A DNA stretch of 32,239 nt from Desulfuromonadales bacterium (lineage in GTDB: Bacteria; Desulfobacterota; Desulfuromonadia; Desulfuromonadales; BM103), in NCBI GenBank assembly GCA_030145195.1, contig JAQYVY010000039.1, positions 1-32,239 on the forward strand. Reading direction: 5' to 3'. Below are positions 1-7,947 of this stretch, in pieces; position 1 is the stretch's first letter; every line of letters begins with the position of its first letter. The translations under genes and the position numbers were made by a program. The notes beneath the pieces were generated by a model that ran no database searches, was not told where the DNA came from, and worked only from the letters and a program-made list of their open reading frames with translations.

Positions 1-2
1 AG

Positions 3-827
3 CAGCGCCCGGTTCCGACCGATGTCACCCTGACCAGCGTCTACTTTATCAATGACCAGCTCGGCTGGGCCGCCGGGCACGATGCTGTCATCCTGCGCAC
101 GGATGACGGTGGCCTGACCTGGCAGCAACTTTATGCCGATCCGGAAGACCAGCGGCCGATTCTCGATCTCTGGTTCCGGGATGCGATGGTGGGTTACGCC
201 GTCGGTGCTTATGGGCTGTTTCTCGAAACCAGGGATGGCGGTCGCAGTTGGGAACTGTTGGATTTTGAACCGGCCATATTGCGCAGCGAGGTTCAGGCGG
301 CCGAAGACCCCTGGGCCGAATCGACAGAAGCAGCCTGGGGGATCGACTTTCATCTCAACCAGATAACCTCGGATAACCTTGGGAGTGTTTTTATCACTGC
401 AGAAGCGGGCAACCTCTACCGTTCCGATGACGGTTGTCACTCCTGGGTCAGCCTGCCATCGCCTTACGACGGCTCTTTCTACGGACTATTGCCGCTGGGT
501 GAAAGCAGCCTGCTGCTTTATGGCCTGCGCGGGCACCTGTTTCACTCGCAGGACGGCGGACTCAGCTACCTTGAGGTTGAGACTGGCAGCCAGGCGACCC
601 TTAATGACGCCATCCGGCTGCAAGATGGCCGCATTGTAATCGTTGGCCTGGCTGGCACGCTGCTGATCGGCGACAATGAAGGCCAAGCTTTTATCCAGCT
701 GAACAACCTGGAAAGAACCGGAATCGCCAGGGTGTTTGAGACGGCCGATCAAGCGCTGATACTGATCGGCGAAGGCGGGGTGAAACGTGTCGAACTGCCC
801 ACCGCAGCAGCGGAGGACAACCGATGA
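3..827 (+). CDS. YCF48/BNR-like beta-propeller protein, 5' end missing
   Basis: The reading frame is open from the left edge, so only the C-terminal 274 residues or so are present. It contains repeated beta-propeller blades with the motif (T/S)xDGGxxW: TDDGGLTW, TRDGGRSW, SDDGCHSW and SQDGGLSY. These are typical of YCF48/photosystem II stability factor-like and BNR/sialidase-fold repeat proteins, and one blade contains the usual GWAAG. The stop overlaps the next start (ATGA at 824-827), so it is translationally coupled to the RND exporter. In other proteobacteria, YCF48-like proteins are found beside such exporters, often with DUF1302/DUF1329 outer-membrane genes. By analogy this is probably a periplasmic or outer-membrane-associated partner of the exporter. 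Signal peptide and true start lie outside the window. Confidence 0.8.
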   Translation, partial: QRPVPTDVTLTSVYFINDQLGWAAGHDAVILRTDDGGLTWQQLYADPEDQRPILDLWFRDAMVGYAVGAYGLFLETRDGGRSWELLDFEPAILRSEVQAAEDPWAESTEAAWGIDFHLNQITSDNLGSVFITAEAGNLYRSDDGCHSWVSLPSPYDGSFYGLLPLGESSLLLYGLRGHLFHSQDGGLSYLEVETGSQATLNDAIRLQDGRIVIVGLAGTLLIGDNEGQAFIQLNNLERTGIARVFETADQALILIGEGGVKRVELPTAAAEDNR

Positions 828-3163
828 AAAGAACGTCTATTCTTGATCGCCTGGAAGATCTGATCTTCGGCCAGAGACCGCTAATCGTTCTGCTCTTTGC
901 TATCGTTACAATCATCATGGGCTACGGCCTGACCAAGCTGCATATTGACGCCGGGTTCTCCAAGCATCTGCCATTGCAACACGAATATATGCAGACCTTT
1001 GTTGAGCATCGGGCTGAGTTCGGCGGCGCCAATCGTGTATTGGTAGCTCTGCGCGCCCGCGATGGCAATATGTTCAGCCCCGAGTTCTTTGAATCGTTGC
1101 GTCGTGCGACTGACGAAGTCTTCTTTATCCCAGGCATCGACCGCAGCCGCGTGTCCTCCCTGTTTACCCCTAATGTGCGTTTTACCGAGGTGGTTGAAGA
1201 TGGGATGGCAGGCGGCAATGTGGTCCCGGCAGATTTTCAACCGACCGCAGAAGGTCTGGAGCAGGTTCGCAAGAACATTCTCAAATCGAGTATCGTCGGG
1301 CGCCTGGTGGCGAATGATTTCTCTGCGGCGATCATCAGTGCGCAACTGATTGAGTTCGATCCACAGACCGGCGAAAAAATTGATCTGATCGACGTCGGCC
1401 ATCAGCTGGAGAAGCTTCGCCATAAAATTGAGAATGACCAGATTGAAGTCAATATTATTGGCTACGCCAAGGTCATTTCCGACATTGCCGATGGCGCCAA
1501 GCGAGTAGTGCTCTTTTTCCTGGTGGCGTTCTTTGTCAGCGGCTTGCTGGTTTATCTCTTCACCCGTTCCCACCGGGTCACGGCAATGGCCTTGTTCTGC
1601 TCGCTGATTGCCGTGGTCTGGCAGCTTGGGTTGCTGACCTATCTCGGCTTCGGGATCGACCCAATGGGGATCCTGGTGCCATTTTTGATCTTTGCCATCG
1701 CCGTGAGTCACGGCGTACAGATGATCACCGCCAATCGTGCTGCTGTGTTCAATGGCGCAGACGGTCTGACCGCCGCGCGTGCAAGTTTCCGCGCCCTGCT
1801 GGTTCCCGGTGGTGTGGCTTTGATCTCGGACACCATCGGCTTCATCACCATCATGCTGATCGATATTGAGGTGATTCAGCAGATGGCGATCACTGCCAGC
1901 CTCGGTGTGGCCACCATCATCTTCACCAACCTGATGTTGTTACCGGTGCTGCTCTCCTACGTCGGCTTTCCCAAAGATTATCGTCAGCGCCTGCGCGACA
2001 GCATTGAACGCATGGATCGCTTCTGGATGCGGGTTTCACGAACGGCCAAGCCCTGGCCAGCAGCAATGCTGATTTTGTTTGCTTTGGCATTGATGGTCTT
2101 TGGCGCTATAAAAGGCAGCGAGATCAAGATCGGTGATTTGCATCAGGGGGTTCCTGAACTCCGCCCGAATTCACGTTACAACCTCGATAGCCAAGCGATT
2201 ACCGAGCATTTTTCCATTGGTGTCGATATGCTTAACGTCATCGTCGAAACGGTCGCTGATGGCTGCATTGACTACGACGTCATGGACAACATCGATACCT
2301 TTGCCTGGCAGATGTCAAATACACCTGGTGTCCAATCGGTAATCGCCCTGCCCGGCATTGCCAAAATCATTAATGCTGGCTGGAGCGAAGGCGCGCTCAA
2401 GTGGCGTGTGCTACCGCGCAATCGCCAGGTCCTGGTTGAGGCGGTACAGTATATTCCCACCAGTAGCGGCCTGCTCAACGCCGACTGTTCCACCATGCCA
2501 GTGATGATTTTCACCAGCGATCACAAGGCTGAAACCATCTCTCACATTGTCACAAGGATCAAAGACTACCAGGCTGAGCACGGAACCGACCAGGTCAAGT
2601 TTCGACTCGCAACCGGCAATGTCGGGGTCATGGCAGCAACCAATGAGGAAGTCGCAGCCGCACAATTCCCGATCCTGATTTATGTATTTGCCGCGATCAT
2701 CATTCTCTGTCTCATAACCTTCCGGTCACTCAGGGCGACCTTGGCGATAACTCTGCCGCTGGGTCTGGTTTCACTCCTGGCATACGCACTGATGACCGAA
2801 TTGGAGATTGGGCTCAAGGTCTCGACCCTGCCGGTTGTCGCTCTCGGCGTCGGCGTGGGCGTCGACTACGGCATTTATATTTATAGCAGGTTCCAGTCGC
2901 ATCTTAACGAAGGGATGACGATCTACCAGGCCTACCATGAAACGCTCAAAGTCACCGGCAGCGGGGTATTGATCACCGGCATCACCCTGGCGATCGGCAC
3001 GGCCACCTGGATTTTCTCGCCGCTGCAGTTTCAAGCCGACATGGGCATTCTTTTGACCTTCATGTTCTTACTCAACATGCTCGGTGCGCTACTCTTGCTG
3101 CCCGCTCTGGCCAGTTGGTTGCTGCGCATCAAGCATCGCAACAACCAGGACTCGCAAGGGTAA
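824..3163 (+). CDS. RND/MMPL-family exporter
   Basis: A 779-residue inner-membrane protein with the duplicated RND/SSD architecture. One transmembrane helix lies near residues 18-38, followed by a large periplasmic loop and a bundle of helices at about 228-380. The pattern repeats with a helix near 410, a second periplasmic loop and a C-terminal bundle ending near 770. The GVGVGVDYGIYIYSR segment near residues 677-691 carries the GxxxDY signature of the proton-relay helix in this superfamily. The length is well below AcrB-type pumps (about 1,030) and fits the MMPL/hopanoid-transporter-like 'predicted exporter' group, which often moves lipids or hydrophobic molecules. It overlaps the upstream YCF48-like gene by four bases and is followed six bases later by an acyl-CoA synthetase, which supports a lipid-related substrate (inference). 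Confidence 0.88.
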   Translation: MKRTSILDRLEDLIFGQRPLIVLLFAIVTIIMGYGLTKLHIDAGFSKHLPLQHEYMQTFVEHRAEFGGANRVLVALRARDGNMFSPEFFESLRRATDEVFFIPGIDRSRVSSLFTPNVRFTEVVEDGMAGGNVVPADFQPTAEGLEQVRKNILKSSIVGRLVANDFSAAIISAQLIEFDPQTGEKIDLIDVGHQLEKLRHKIENDQIEVNIIGYAKVISDIADGAKRVVLFFLVAFFVSGLLVYLFTRSHRVTAMALFCSLIAVVWQLGLLTYLGFGIDPMGILVPFLIFAIAVSHGVQMITANRAAVFNGADGLTAARASFRALLVPGGVALISDTIGFITIMLIDIEVIQQMAITASLGVATIIFTNLMLLPVLLSYVGFPKDYRQRLRDSIERMDRFWMRVSRTAKPWPAAMLILFALALMVFGAIKGSEIKIGDLHQGVPELRPNSRYNLDSQAITEHFSIGVDMLNVIVETVADGCIDYDVMDNIDTFAWQMSNTPGVQSVIALPGIAKIINAGWSEGALKWRVLPRNRQVLVEAVQYIPTSSGLLNADCSTMPVMIFTSDHKAETISHIVTRIKDYQAEHGTDQVKFRLATGNVGVMAATNEEVAAAQFPILIYVFAAIIILCLITFRSLRATLAITLPLGLVSLLAYALMTELEIGLKVSTLPVVALGVGVGVDYGIYIYSRFQSHLNEGMTIYQAYHETLKVTGSGVLITGITLAIGTATWIFSPLQFQADMGILLTFMFLLNMLGALLLLPALASWLLRIKHRNNQDSQG

Positions 3164-3169
3164 TTCACC

Positions 3170-5077
3170 ATGCAACCATCATCACCCTCATGGCAGCCTC
3201 ACTCCAACTCGGTCATCGCCGCAGTGATGGCGACCTGCCGTAAATTTCCTGAGCACAAGGCTTTTGTCTACCGGGTTGGTGATAGTGAGCTGACGGTCTC
3301 CTACAACAAGTTGCGTGAAGATGTTATCTTGCTGACACGGTCATTCCAGGAGAATCATATTGGCGCCGACAGCAAGGTGCTGATGCTCGCGGATAATCGC
3401 TATGCCTGGATGGTCACAGACCTGGCACTGATGGCGCTCGGCGCTGTCAGTGTGCCGCGCGGCAGCGATACCCCCTCTCAGGAACTGGAATACATTCTCA
3501 AACACGCCGACTGCTCGTGCCTGGTGGTGGAGAACGAGGCCTTGCTGACCCGACATCAAGAGGTAATCAGCGGTCGCAAAGAGCTCAAAAACATCTTCAT
3601 CATCGAAGGCAGCGACCGCCACACTCTGTTCAGTCGACTCTACTCCTACAACGACCTGCTTAAAGAACGCACTCTGACCCCGGAACATTTTGCTGCGTTC
3701 GACGCGATGATTGAGCCGATCAATCAGAACGCGTTGGTCACCATCATCTATACCTCCGGGACCACTGGCACGCCAAAAGGGGTGTTGCTGAATCATCGCA
3801 ACATCCTGTTCAACACTGAGAACCTGCCTCCATTGGTCGCCTTGACGGATCAGGACCTGTGGGTCTCAATTCTGCCGATCTGGCACATCTTTGAGCGCAC
3901 CGCCGAGCTCCTGGCTCTGACTGCTGGCTCCTGTATCGTTTATTCGAACCTCAAGAGTTTTTCTGCCGATCTGGAAAAGTATAAACCGACCCTGGTGGCA
4001 ACCGTTCCGAGACTGTGGGAGGCCATGCACGACAAGGTGCTGAACGCCGTTGCCGTTCGTGGGCGTTCCGCACAAAAGATCTTCACTCTGTTGATCAAAA
4101 TCTCGGTTCGTTTTCGTCGTGCCCAACGGCAGTTGCGCGGGCACTTGCCGAAATTTGTCAAAGAGCCCTTGCCGGTCCGTCTGGGACGGAATCTAGCGGC
4201 ATGTTTTGAACTGATTGTGCTGGCGCTACCTTACCGTCTGGCACAGAAAAAGCTCGCCCCGCTACGTGCCAAATTCGGTGGTCGGCTGCGGATCGCCATC
4301 AGCGGAGGCGGCAGCTTGCCCACCTATCTTGAAAACTGGCTTGATGCCATTGGTATCCGGATTGCCAACGCCTACGGCATGACCGAATGCGCCCCCGCTA
4401 TTGCCGGACGTGGCTACAATAGCGATATCTTTGGCACCCTCGGTGGCCCGGTTTCAGTCACCGAGCTGCGGGTGGTTGATGCTGACGGCAACCCTGTGGC
4501 TCCCGGTATTGAAGGTGAGGTTGAAGTTCGCGGTCCGCAGGTTTTTCCCGGCTACTACGACAATGATGAAGAGAACCGCAAAGCTTTTACCGGAGACGGG
4601 TTCTTTCGCACGGGCGACCTTGGTAAGTTTACCCTCACGGGCGAGCTGGTTTTGACCGGTCGGGCCAAAGAAATCATTGTCTTGGCCAGCGGTGAGAACA
4701 TTGATCCTTCACGGATTGAAGGTGCCATCAACCAGCTGCCGTTCGTCAATGATGCGGTGCTGGTCGGTCAGGATCGCAAAGGGCTGGCAGCCCTGATTGT
4801 TCCGGATTGGGACAAGTTGAAAGAATTGGTCGCTGACAAGTTGTCATATAATGGCTGCGAAGTGCAAAGTGACAAGGCGATGCGTGATCGGGTCAAAGCC
4901 GAGATCAACCGCTTGCTGCAAGCTAAAAACGGTTTCAAGCCCTACGAAAAACTGCAGAAGATCGTTTTTTTAAAGCATGAATTTACGGTTGGCGAAGAAT
5001 TGACCAACACCTTTAAAAAGCGCCGCCACGTGATTGAAAAGAAATACCGCGAAGTAATTGATCGGCTGTTTAAATAG
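3170..5077 (+). CDS. Long-chain acyl-CoA synthetase (AMP-forming)
   Basis: A 635-residue adenylate-forming enzyme predicted to convert a long-chain fatty acid, ATP and CoA to acyl-CoA, AMP and PPi at the inner face of the membrane. The ATP/AMP signature TIIYTSGTTGTPKGV is at residues 191-205. YGMTECAP is the adenine-binding A5 motif. The FFRTGDLG segment followed by LTGRAKEIIVLASGENIDP supplies the ribose-binding Asp and the hinge. The C-terminal lysine-rich region is normal for the family, as is the length. An AAGGG ribosome-binding site precedes the ATG. It starts six bases after the exporter stop and so is probably co-transcribed, perhaps activating fatty acids handled by the exporter (inference). 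The gene meets the 4Fe-4S gene tail to tail, 18 bases away. Confidence 0.93.
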   Translation: MQPSSPSWQPHSNSVIAAVMATCRKFPEHKAFVYRVGDSELTVSYNKLREDVILLTRSFQENHIGADSKVLMLADNRYAWMVTDLALMALGAVSVPRGSDTPSQELEYILKHADCSCLVVENEALLTRHQEVISGRKELKNIFIIEGSDRHTLFSRLYSYNDLLKERTLTPEHFAAFDAMIEPINQNALVTIIYTSGTTGTPKGVLLNHRNILFNTENLPPLVALTDQDLWVSILPIWHIFERTAELLALTAGSCIVYSNLKSFSADLEKYKPTLVATVPRLWEAMHDKVLNAVAVRGRSAQKIFTLLIKISVRFRRAQRQLRGHLPKFVKEPLPVRLGRNLAACFELIVLALPYRLAQKKLAPLRAKFGGRLRIAISGGGSLPTYLENWLDAIGIRIANAYGMTECAPAIAGRGYNSDIFGTLGGPVSVTELRVVDADGNPVAPGIEGEVEVRGPQVFPGYYDNDEENRKAFTGDGFFRTGDLGKFTLTGELVLTGRAKEIIVLASGENIDPSRIEGAINQLPFVNDAVLVGQDRKGLAALIVPDWDKLKELVADKLSYNGCEVQSDKAMRDRVKAEINRLLQAKNGFKPYEKLQKIVFLKHEFTVGEELTNTFKKRRHVIEKKYREVIDRLFK

Positions 5078-5095
5078 TCCACAAGTCGCGCTCTG

Positions 5096-6373
5096 CTAGC
5101 GCGCATCATAACGTTCACACAACGCACCCAGATAGCGTGATCCAATCTGTTCGCTGGCCAGCGCCCGCTTGACCGGTGGAAGCTTCAGAATGACTCCGAA
5201 CATGGCCGCCAACGCCCGGTGGCGCCACATCACCTGATTATCGAAAATCAAATTTTGCAGTTTACCTCGTTCTATCGCCATCAGCACCGCTTTATGCGTC
5301 GAGTTCACCGGGGTAATCACCCGGCTCGCCCGGGGCTGCATGGTTAAAGCCCCAAGCCGACAATTGCGCACGCAGACCCCGCAACCCAGGCAGAGCTCCA
5401 GGTCGATGACGGCCTGTTTCCTGCCAGAACCATCGACCTGTTCGGCCTCCAGAGCAATAACCTTGACCGGACAAACGGGCAGACACTGGCCACAACCGCT
5501 ACAACCTGTCCCAACCCCGGCAATGAAGTTGCTGGTGTGAACCGGCCGTTCGTAGCCGAAGCGCTGTGCGGCGAGTAAGGCCTCACAGCAGCAGGAGCAA
5601 CAGTTGCAGATGAAGCTGATATCGTTTTGAACATTCTCACCAAACTGGACCAGGTTCTGCTCATAAGCCTTGTGGAGCAGCTCCTTGCATTCGCTGCGGT
5701 CGATTTTGCGGGCGTAGTCGCTCCGAATCAGTGAGCTCGCAACGTTATTGAACGTCATGCAGATATCCATTTCAGCAGAACAGGCCCGGCCCTGGTGCTG
5801 GCGCTTATGCCGACAGTAACAGAGGCCGACCCCGATATCGTCTGCGGCTTCGATCACCGCAGTCGCCTTATCATACCCCAGCACATGTAGCGCCTGCTCG
5901 CTGCTGACCGCGCTCTCATGAACAAAAACCCGTCCCAACTGGGTCTCGCCGGTTAAAAACAACTCCCGCACAAAATCCTCTTCAACCGAAATATATTGTT
6001 CATAGAGCTCACTTAAGAGCTTCTGGTCAATATCTTCTCGGGTGCGCATCAGGGCAAACTCGAAAAACCCCGCCATTGGTGGTGGCAGGACATAAGACAC
6101 AGAGTCCTCCAACTGGATATCAACCAGGAGAGCCCGCCTGGCCAATTGCTGCAGAGTTTGTTTGGCTTCCGCAATGGGAATTCGCCAGTTTCGTGCCGCT
6201 TGCTCAGCGGTGAACGGCTTAATGGGCAACAGAGAGACCCGTTCCGCTTCCTCTTCACTGAAGAGCAGGGTCAGAATTCGATTGAGCAGTTTGGAGGGGG
6301 GAGACCCCTGCGGGCAGAGGTTGAGGCGGTGAGTCAGTTGCTGGTAACTGGTGCGGGACGTGTGGTGAGCCAC
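5096..6373 (-). CDS. Cysteine-rich 4Fe-4S dicluster protein
   Basis: A 425-residue protein with a GTG start preceded by GGAGG. Residues 30-100 look like a winged-helix-type region. A CYCRHK motif (C185, C187) followed by C198 and C205 may hold another metal site. A very unusual CNCCSCCC cluster lies at 256-263. Two classical CxxCxxCxxxC ferredoxin motifs follow at C291/294/297/301 and C328/331/334/338, the pattern for two 4Fe-4S clusters. There is no signal peptide, so it is probably cytoplasmic. From memory, similar proteins occur in anaerobic deltaproteobacteria without an assigned reaction; a redox or electron-transfer role is inferred. It starts 24 bases after the diguanylate cyclase stop on the same strand and is probably co-transcribed with it. 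Confidence 0.85.
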   Translation of the reverse strand: MAHHTSRTSYQQLTHRLNLCPQGSPPSKLLNRILTLLFSEEEAERVSLLPIKPFTAEQAARNWRIPIAEAKQTLQQLARRALLVDIQLEDSVSYVLPPPMAGFFEFALMRTREDIDQKLLSELYEQYISVEEDFVRELFLTGETQLGRVFVHESAVSSEQALHVLGYDKATAVIEAADDIGVGLCYCRHKRQHQGRACSAEMDICMTFNNVASSLIRSDYARKIDRSECKELLHKAYEQNLVQFGENVQNDISFICNCCSCCCEALLAAQRFGYERPVHTSNFIAGVGTGCSGCGQCLPVCPVKVIALEAEQVDGSGRKQAVIDLELCLGCGVCVRNCRLGALTMQPRASRVITPVNSTHKAVLMAIERGKLQNLIFDNQVMWRHRALAAMFGVILKLPPVKRALASEQIGSRYLGALCERYDAR

Positions 6374-6397
6374 TGAAACCTCCGTAAGGAGAGAGAA

Positions 6398-7441
6398 TCA
6401 GGCCGAAAGAACGGCGTCGCGTGACGTTTCCTTAACTCGATACATGGCTTGGTCGGCAAGACGGATCAAACCGTCCTTGGAATCCGCATCATCAGGAAAG
6501 GTGGCAATCCCGAAACTGGCGGTCAATTTAAAGGGGACCCCGTTATCATCACGGAAATCGTAGGCACGGAAAAGTTCGCACAGCTTGGTCGCCAGAGTCA
6601 TCGCGCCGCTTTTGCCAGTATTCGGCAGTACGACGACGAACTCATCACCACCGTAACGGGCGGATTTGCAGATCTTGCGCACATTGTTTTTAATCAGAGC
6701 ACCGACTTCACTGAGGGTCCGGCTGCCAACCAGATGACCACAGGTATCATTGATCTTCTTGAAGAAATCAAGGTCGATGAAAATCAGTGACAGCTTACCG
6801 CCAAAGCGCCGCACCCGCTCGATTTCTTCTTCAATCAAAGTGTGCAGGTAGCGACCGTTGTAGAGTCCGGTCAGATCGTCGGTAATAACCAGTTCGCTGA
6901 TACGCATGAAGTTACGGGCGTTTTCAATGGCGATGGCCGCATAATCGGAGATGGTCGAGAGGATCTGCAGGTCGGCCTCTTTGAAAATCTTTTCGTTCGG
7001 GCCGTTAACCAGTTCGATAACACCCAGCACCTTATCCCGGCTGCGTACCGGCACACAAAGCACCGACTGCGTGATAAAGGAAGAAACTTTGTCAAAATGA
7101 TCGGAGAAACGATCATCCTCGGTGACATCGGCGATCAGTAGCGCTTCGCCATGCTCTGCCACCCAACCGGCGACTCCCTGACCCGCAGCCACTTTCAAGC
7201 CTTTGAGCTGTTCTGACGCCGGAGAAACCGCAATTTCAAAAGTCAGCTCACCAGACCCTTCATCGCGCAGGAGCAGCGACCAAGACTGGGATTTCAGGAG
7301 GCGGCTGAGCTGATCCATAATCAGGCTGAGGACATTTTCCAGATCCACTGTCGACGTCAAGGCCTTACCAATCTCGATAAGGACTTCAAGTTCCCGATTC
7401 CGTCGTTCTAGCGTTTTTAGTAAATGGGTGTCTATCGACAC
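6398..7441 (-). CDS. GAF-GGDEF diguanylate cyclase
   Basis: Predicted cytoplasmic enzyme making c-di-GMP from two GTP. I chose the GTG at 7441 because GGAGA (7448-7452) lies at ideal spacing; an in-frame TTG at 7456 has no such site. The protein is then 347 residues. A short N-terminal coiled coil leads into a GAF sensor domain (about 20-170), then a GGDEF domain starting at DDLTGLYN. The active-site GGDEF is intact at 264-268. The inhibitory I-site position reads RKIC instead of RxxD, so product feedback inhibition through the usual primary site is probably lost. No membrane segment is seen, so the GAF ligand should be a small cytosolic molecule, unidentified. It is transcribed with the downstream 4Fe-4S gene and divergently from the ATPase operon. 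Confidence 0.92.
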   Translation of the reverse strand: MSIDTHLLKTLERRNRELEVLIEIGKALTSTVDLENVLSLIMDQLSRLLKSQSWSLLLRDEGSGELTFEIAVSPASEQLKGLKVAAGQGVAGWVAEHGEALLIADVTEDDRFSDHFDKVSSFITQSVLCVPVRSRDKVLGVIELVNGPNEKIFKEADLQILSTISDYAAIAIENARNFMRISELVITDDLTGLYNGRYLHTLIEEEIERVRRFGGKLSLIFIDLDFFKKINDTCGHLVGSRTLSEVGALIKNNVRKICKSARYGGDEFVVVLPNTGKSGAMTLATKLCELFRAYDFRDDNGVPFKLTASFGIATFPDDADSKDGLIRLADQAMYRVKETSRDAVLSA

Positions 7442-7562
7442 AGGCAATCTCCACAATATTTGGAATTATCGTGGCAATTTATCACGTTTTACTGAGCAGG
7501 TCACTCTTTTCAAGTAAATTCAGGGGCCTCGGAACGCACACAGAGCGAAAATCGCCACCCTC

Positions 7563-7571
7563 TGGTATACT
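7563..7571 (+). promoter_or_regulatory. Candidate extended -10 promoter for the A/V-ATPase operon
   Basis: TGGTATACT fits an extended -10 element (TGn followed by TATACT, five of six matches to TATAAT), 31 bases before the first ATPase gene. No convincing -35 box sits upstream, as is common for extended -10 promoters. It lies in the 161-base divergent region between the cyclase and the ATPase operon. Based on pattern only. Confidence 0.4.
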
Positions 7572-7602
7572 GAAAACATTAGTAACCACTGAGGGTTTAC
7601 CC

Positions 7603-7947
7603 ATGAGTGACGGATTACTGGAAAGTATCATTCAATTGGAGAAATGGATTCAAGCCCAGGTTGTTGCCGAACAAGAGCGTGCCGCAACCTGGCAAGAGCG
7701 TGAACTGGTTGCGCTCGAAGCATCCCAGTCCAAATTGAGACAACAGGTCGAAGACCGCTTCCATCAGGAACTGATCAAGCGCCAGAAGAGTTTTCAGCAT
7801 CAAGGAGAAACCCTTGAGGCCGAAGCGAGCGGTTGGTGTCAGCGCTTGGCGGCGCTGGATGACGCAACCCTATGCGAAATTTTGCGCAGACATCTTGCTG
7901 CTCTTCTGCCAGGGGGTGACAATGATCATCCGCATGTCCAAAATTGA
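7603..7947 (+). CDS. ntpF: A/V-type ATPase peripheral-stalk coiled-coil subunit (NtpF-like)
   Basis: A 114-residue, almost entirely helical, Gln/Glu-rich protein with no membrane segment, as expected for the stalk subunit that dimerises with subunit E and holds the catalytic head still. The start is the ATG of MSDGLLES, 12 bases after GAGGG. An upstream in-frame ATG at 7471 would add a low-complexity extension overlapping the promoter region and is unlikely. It is the first gene of the ATPase operon, the position of ntpF in Enterococcus hirae, and its 3' end overlaps the subunit I start by 26 bases. Sequence similarity in this family is weak, so the call rests mainly on position, size and coiled-coil character. 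Confidence 0.75.
   Translation: MSDGLLESIIQLEKWIQAQVVAEQERAATWQERELVALEASQSKLRQQVEDRFHQELIKRQKSFQHQGETLEAEASGWCQRLAALDDATLCEILRRHLAALLPGGDNDHPHVQN

Noticed and set aside
881-1711. A 276-residue minus-strand frame inside the RND exporter
   Set aside because: The RND gene on the other strand is clear, and this product has biased composition with no domain.
5087-5103. A short GC hairpin (CGCGC/GCGCG) between the two convergent genes
   Set aside because: The five-base stem has no U-tract on either strand, so it is too weak to call a terminator.
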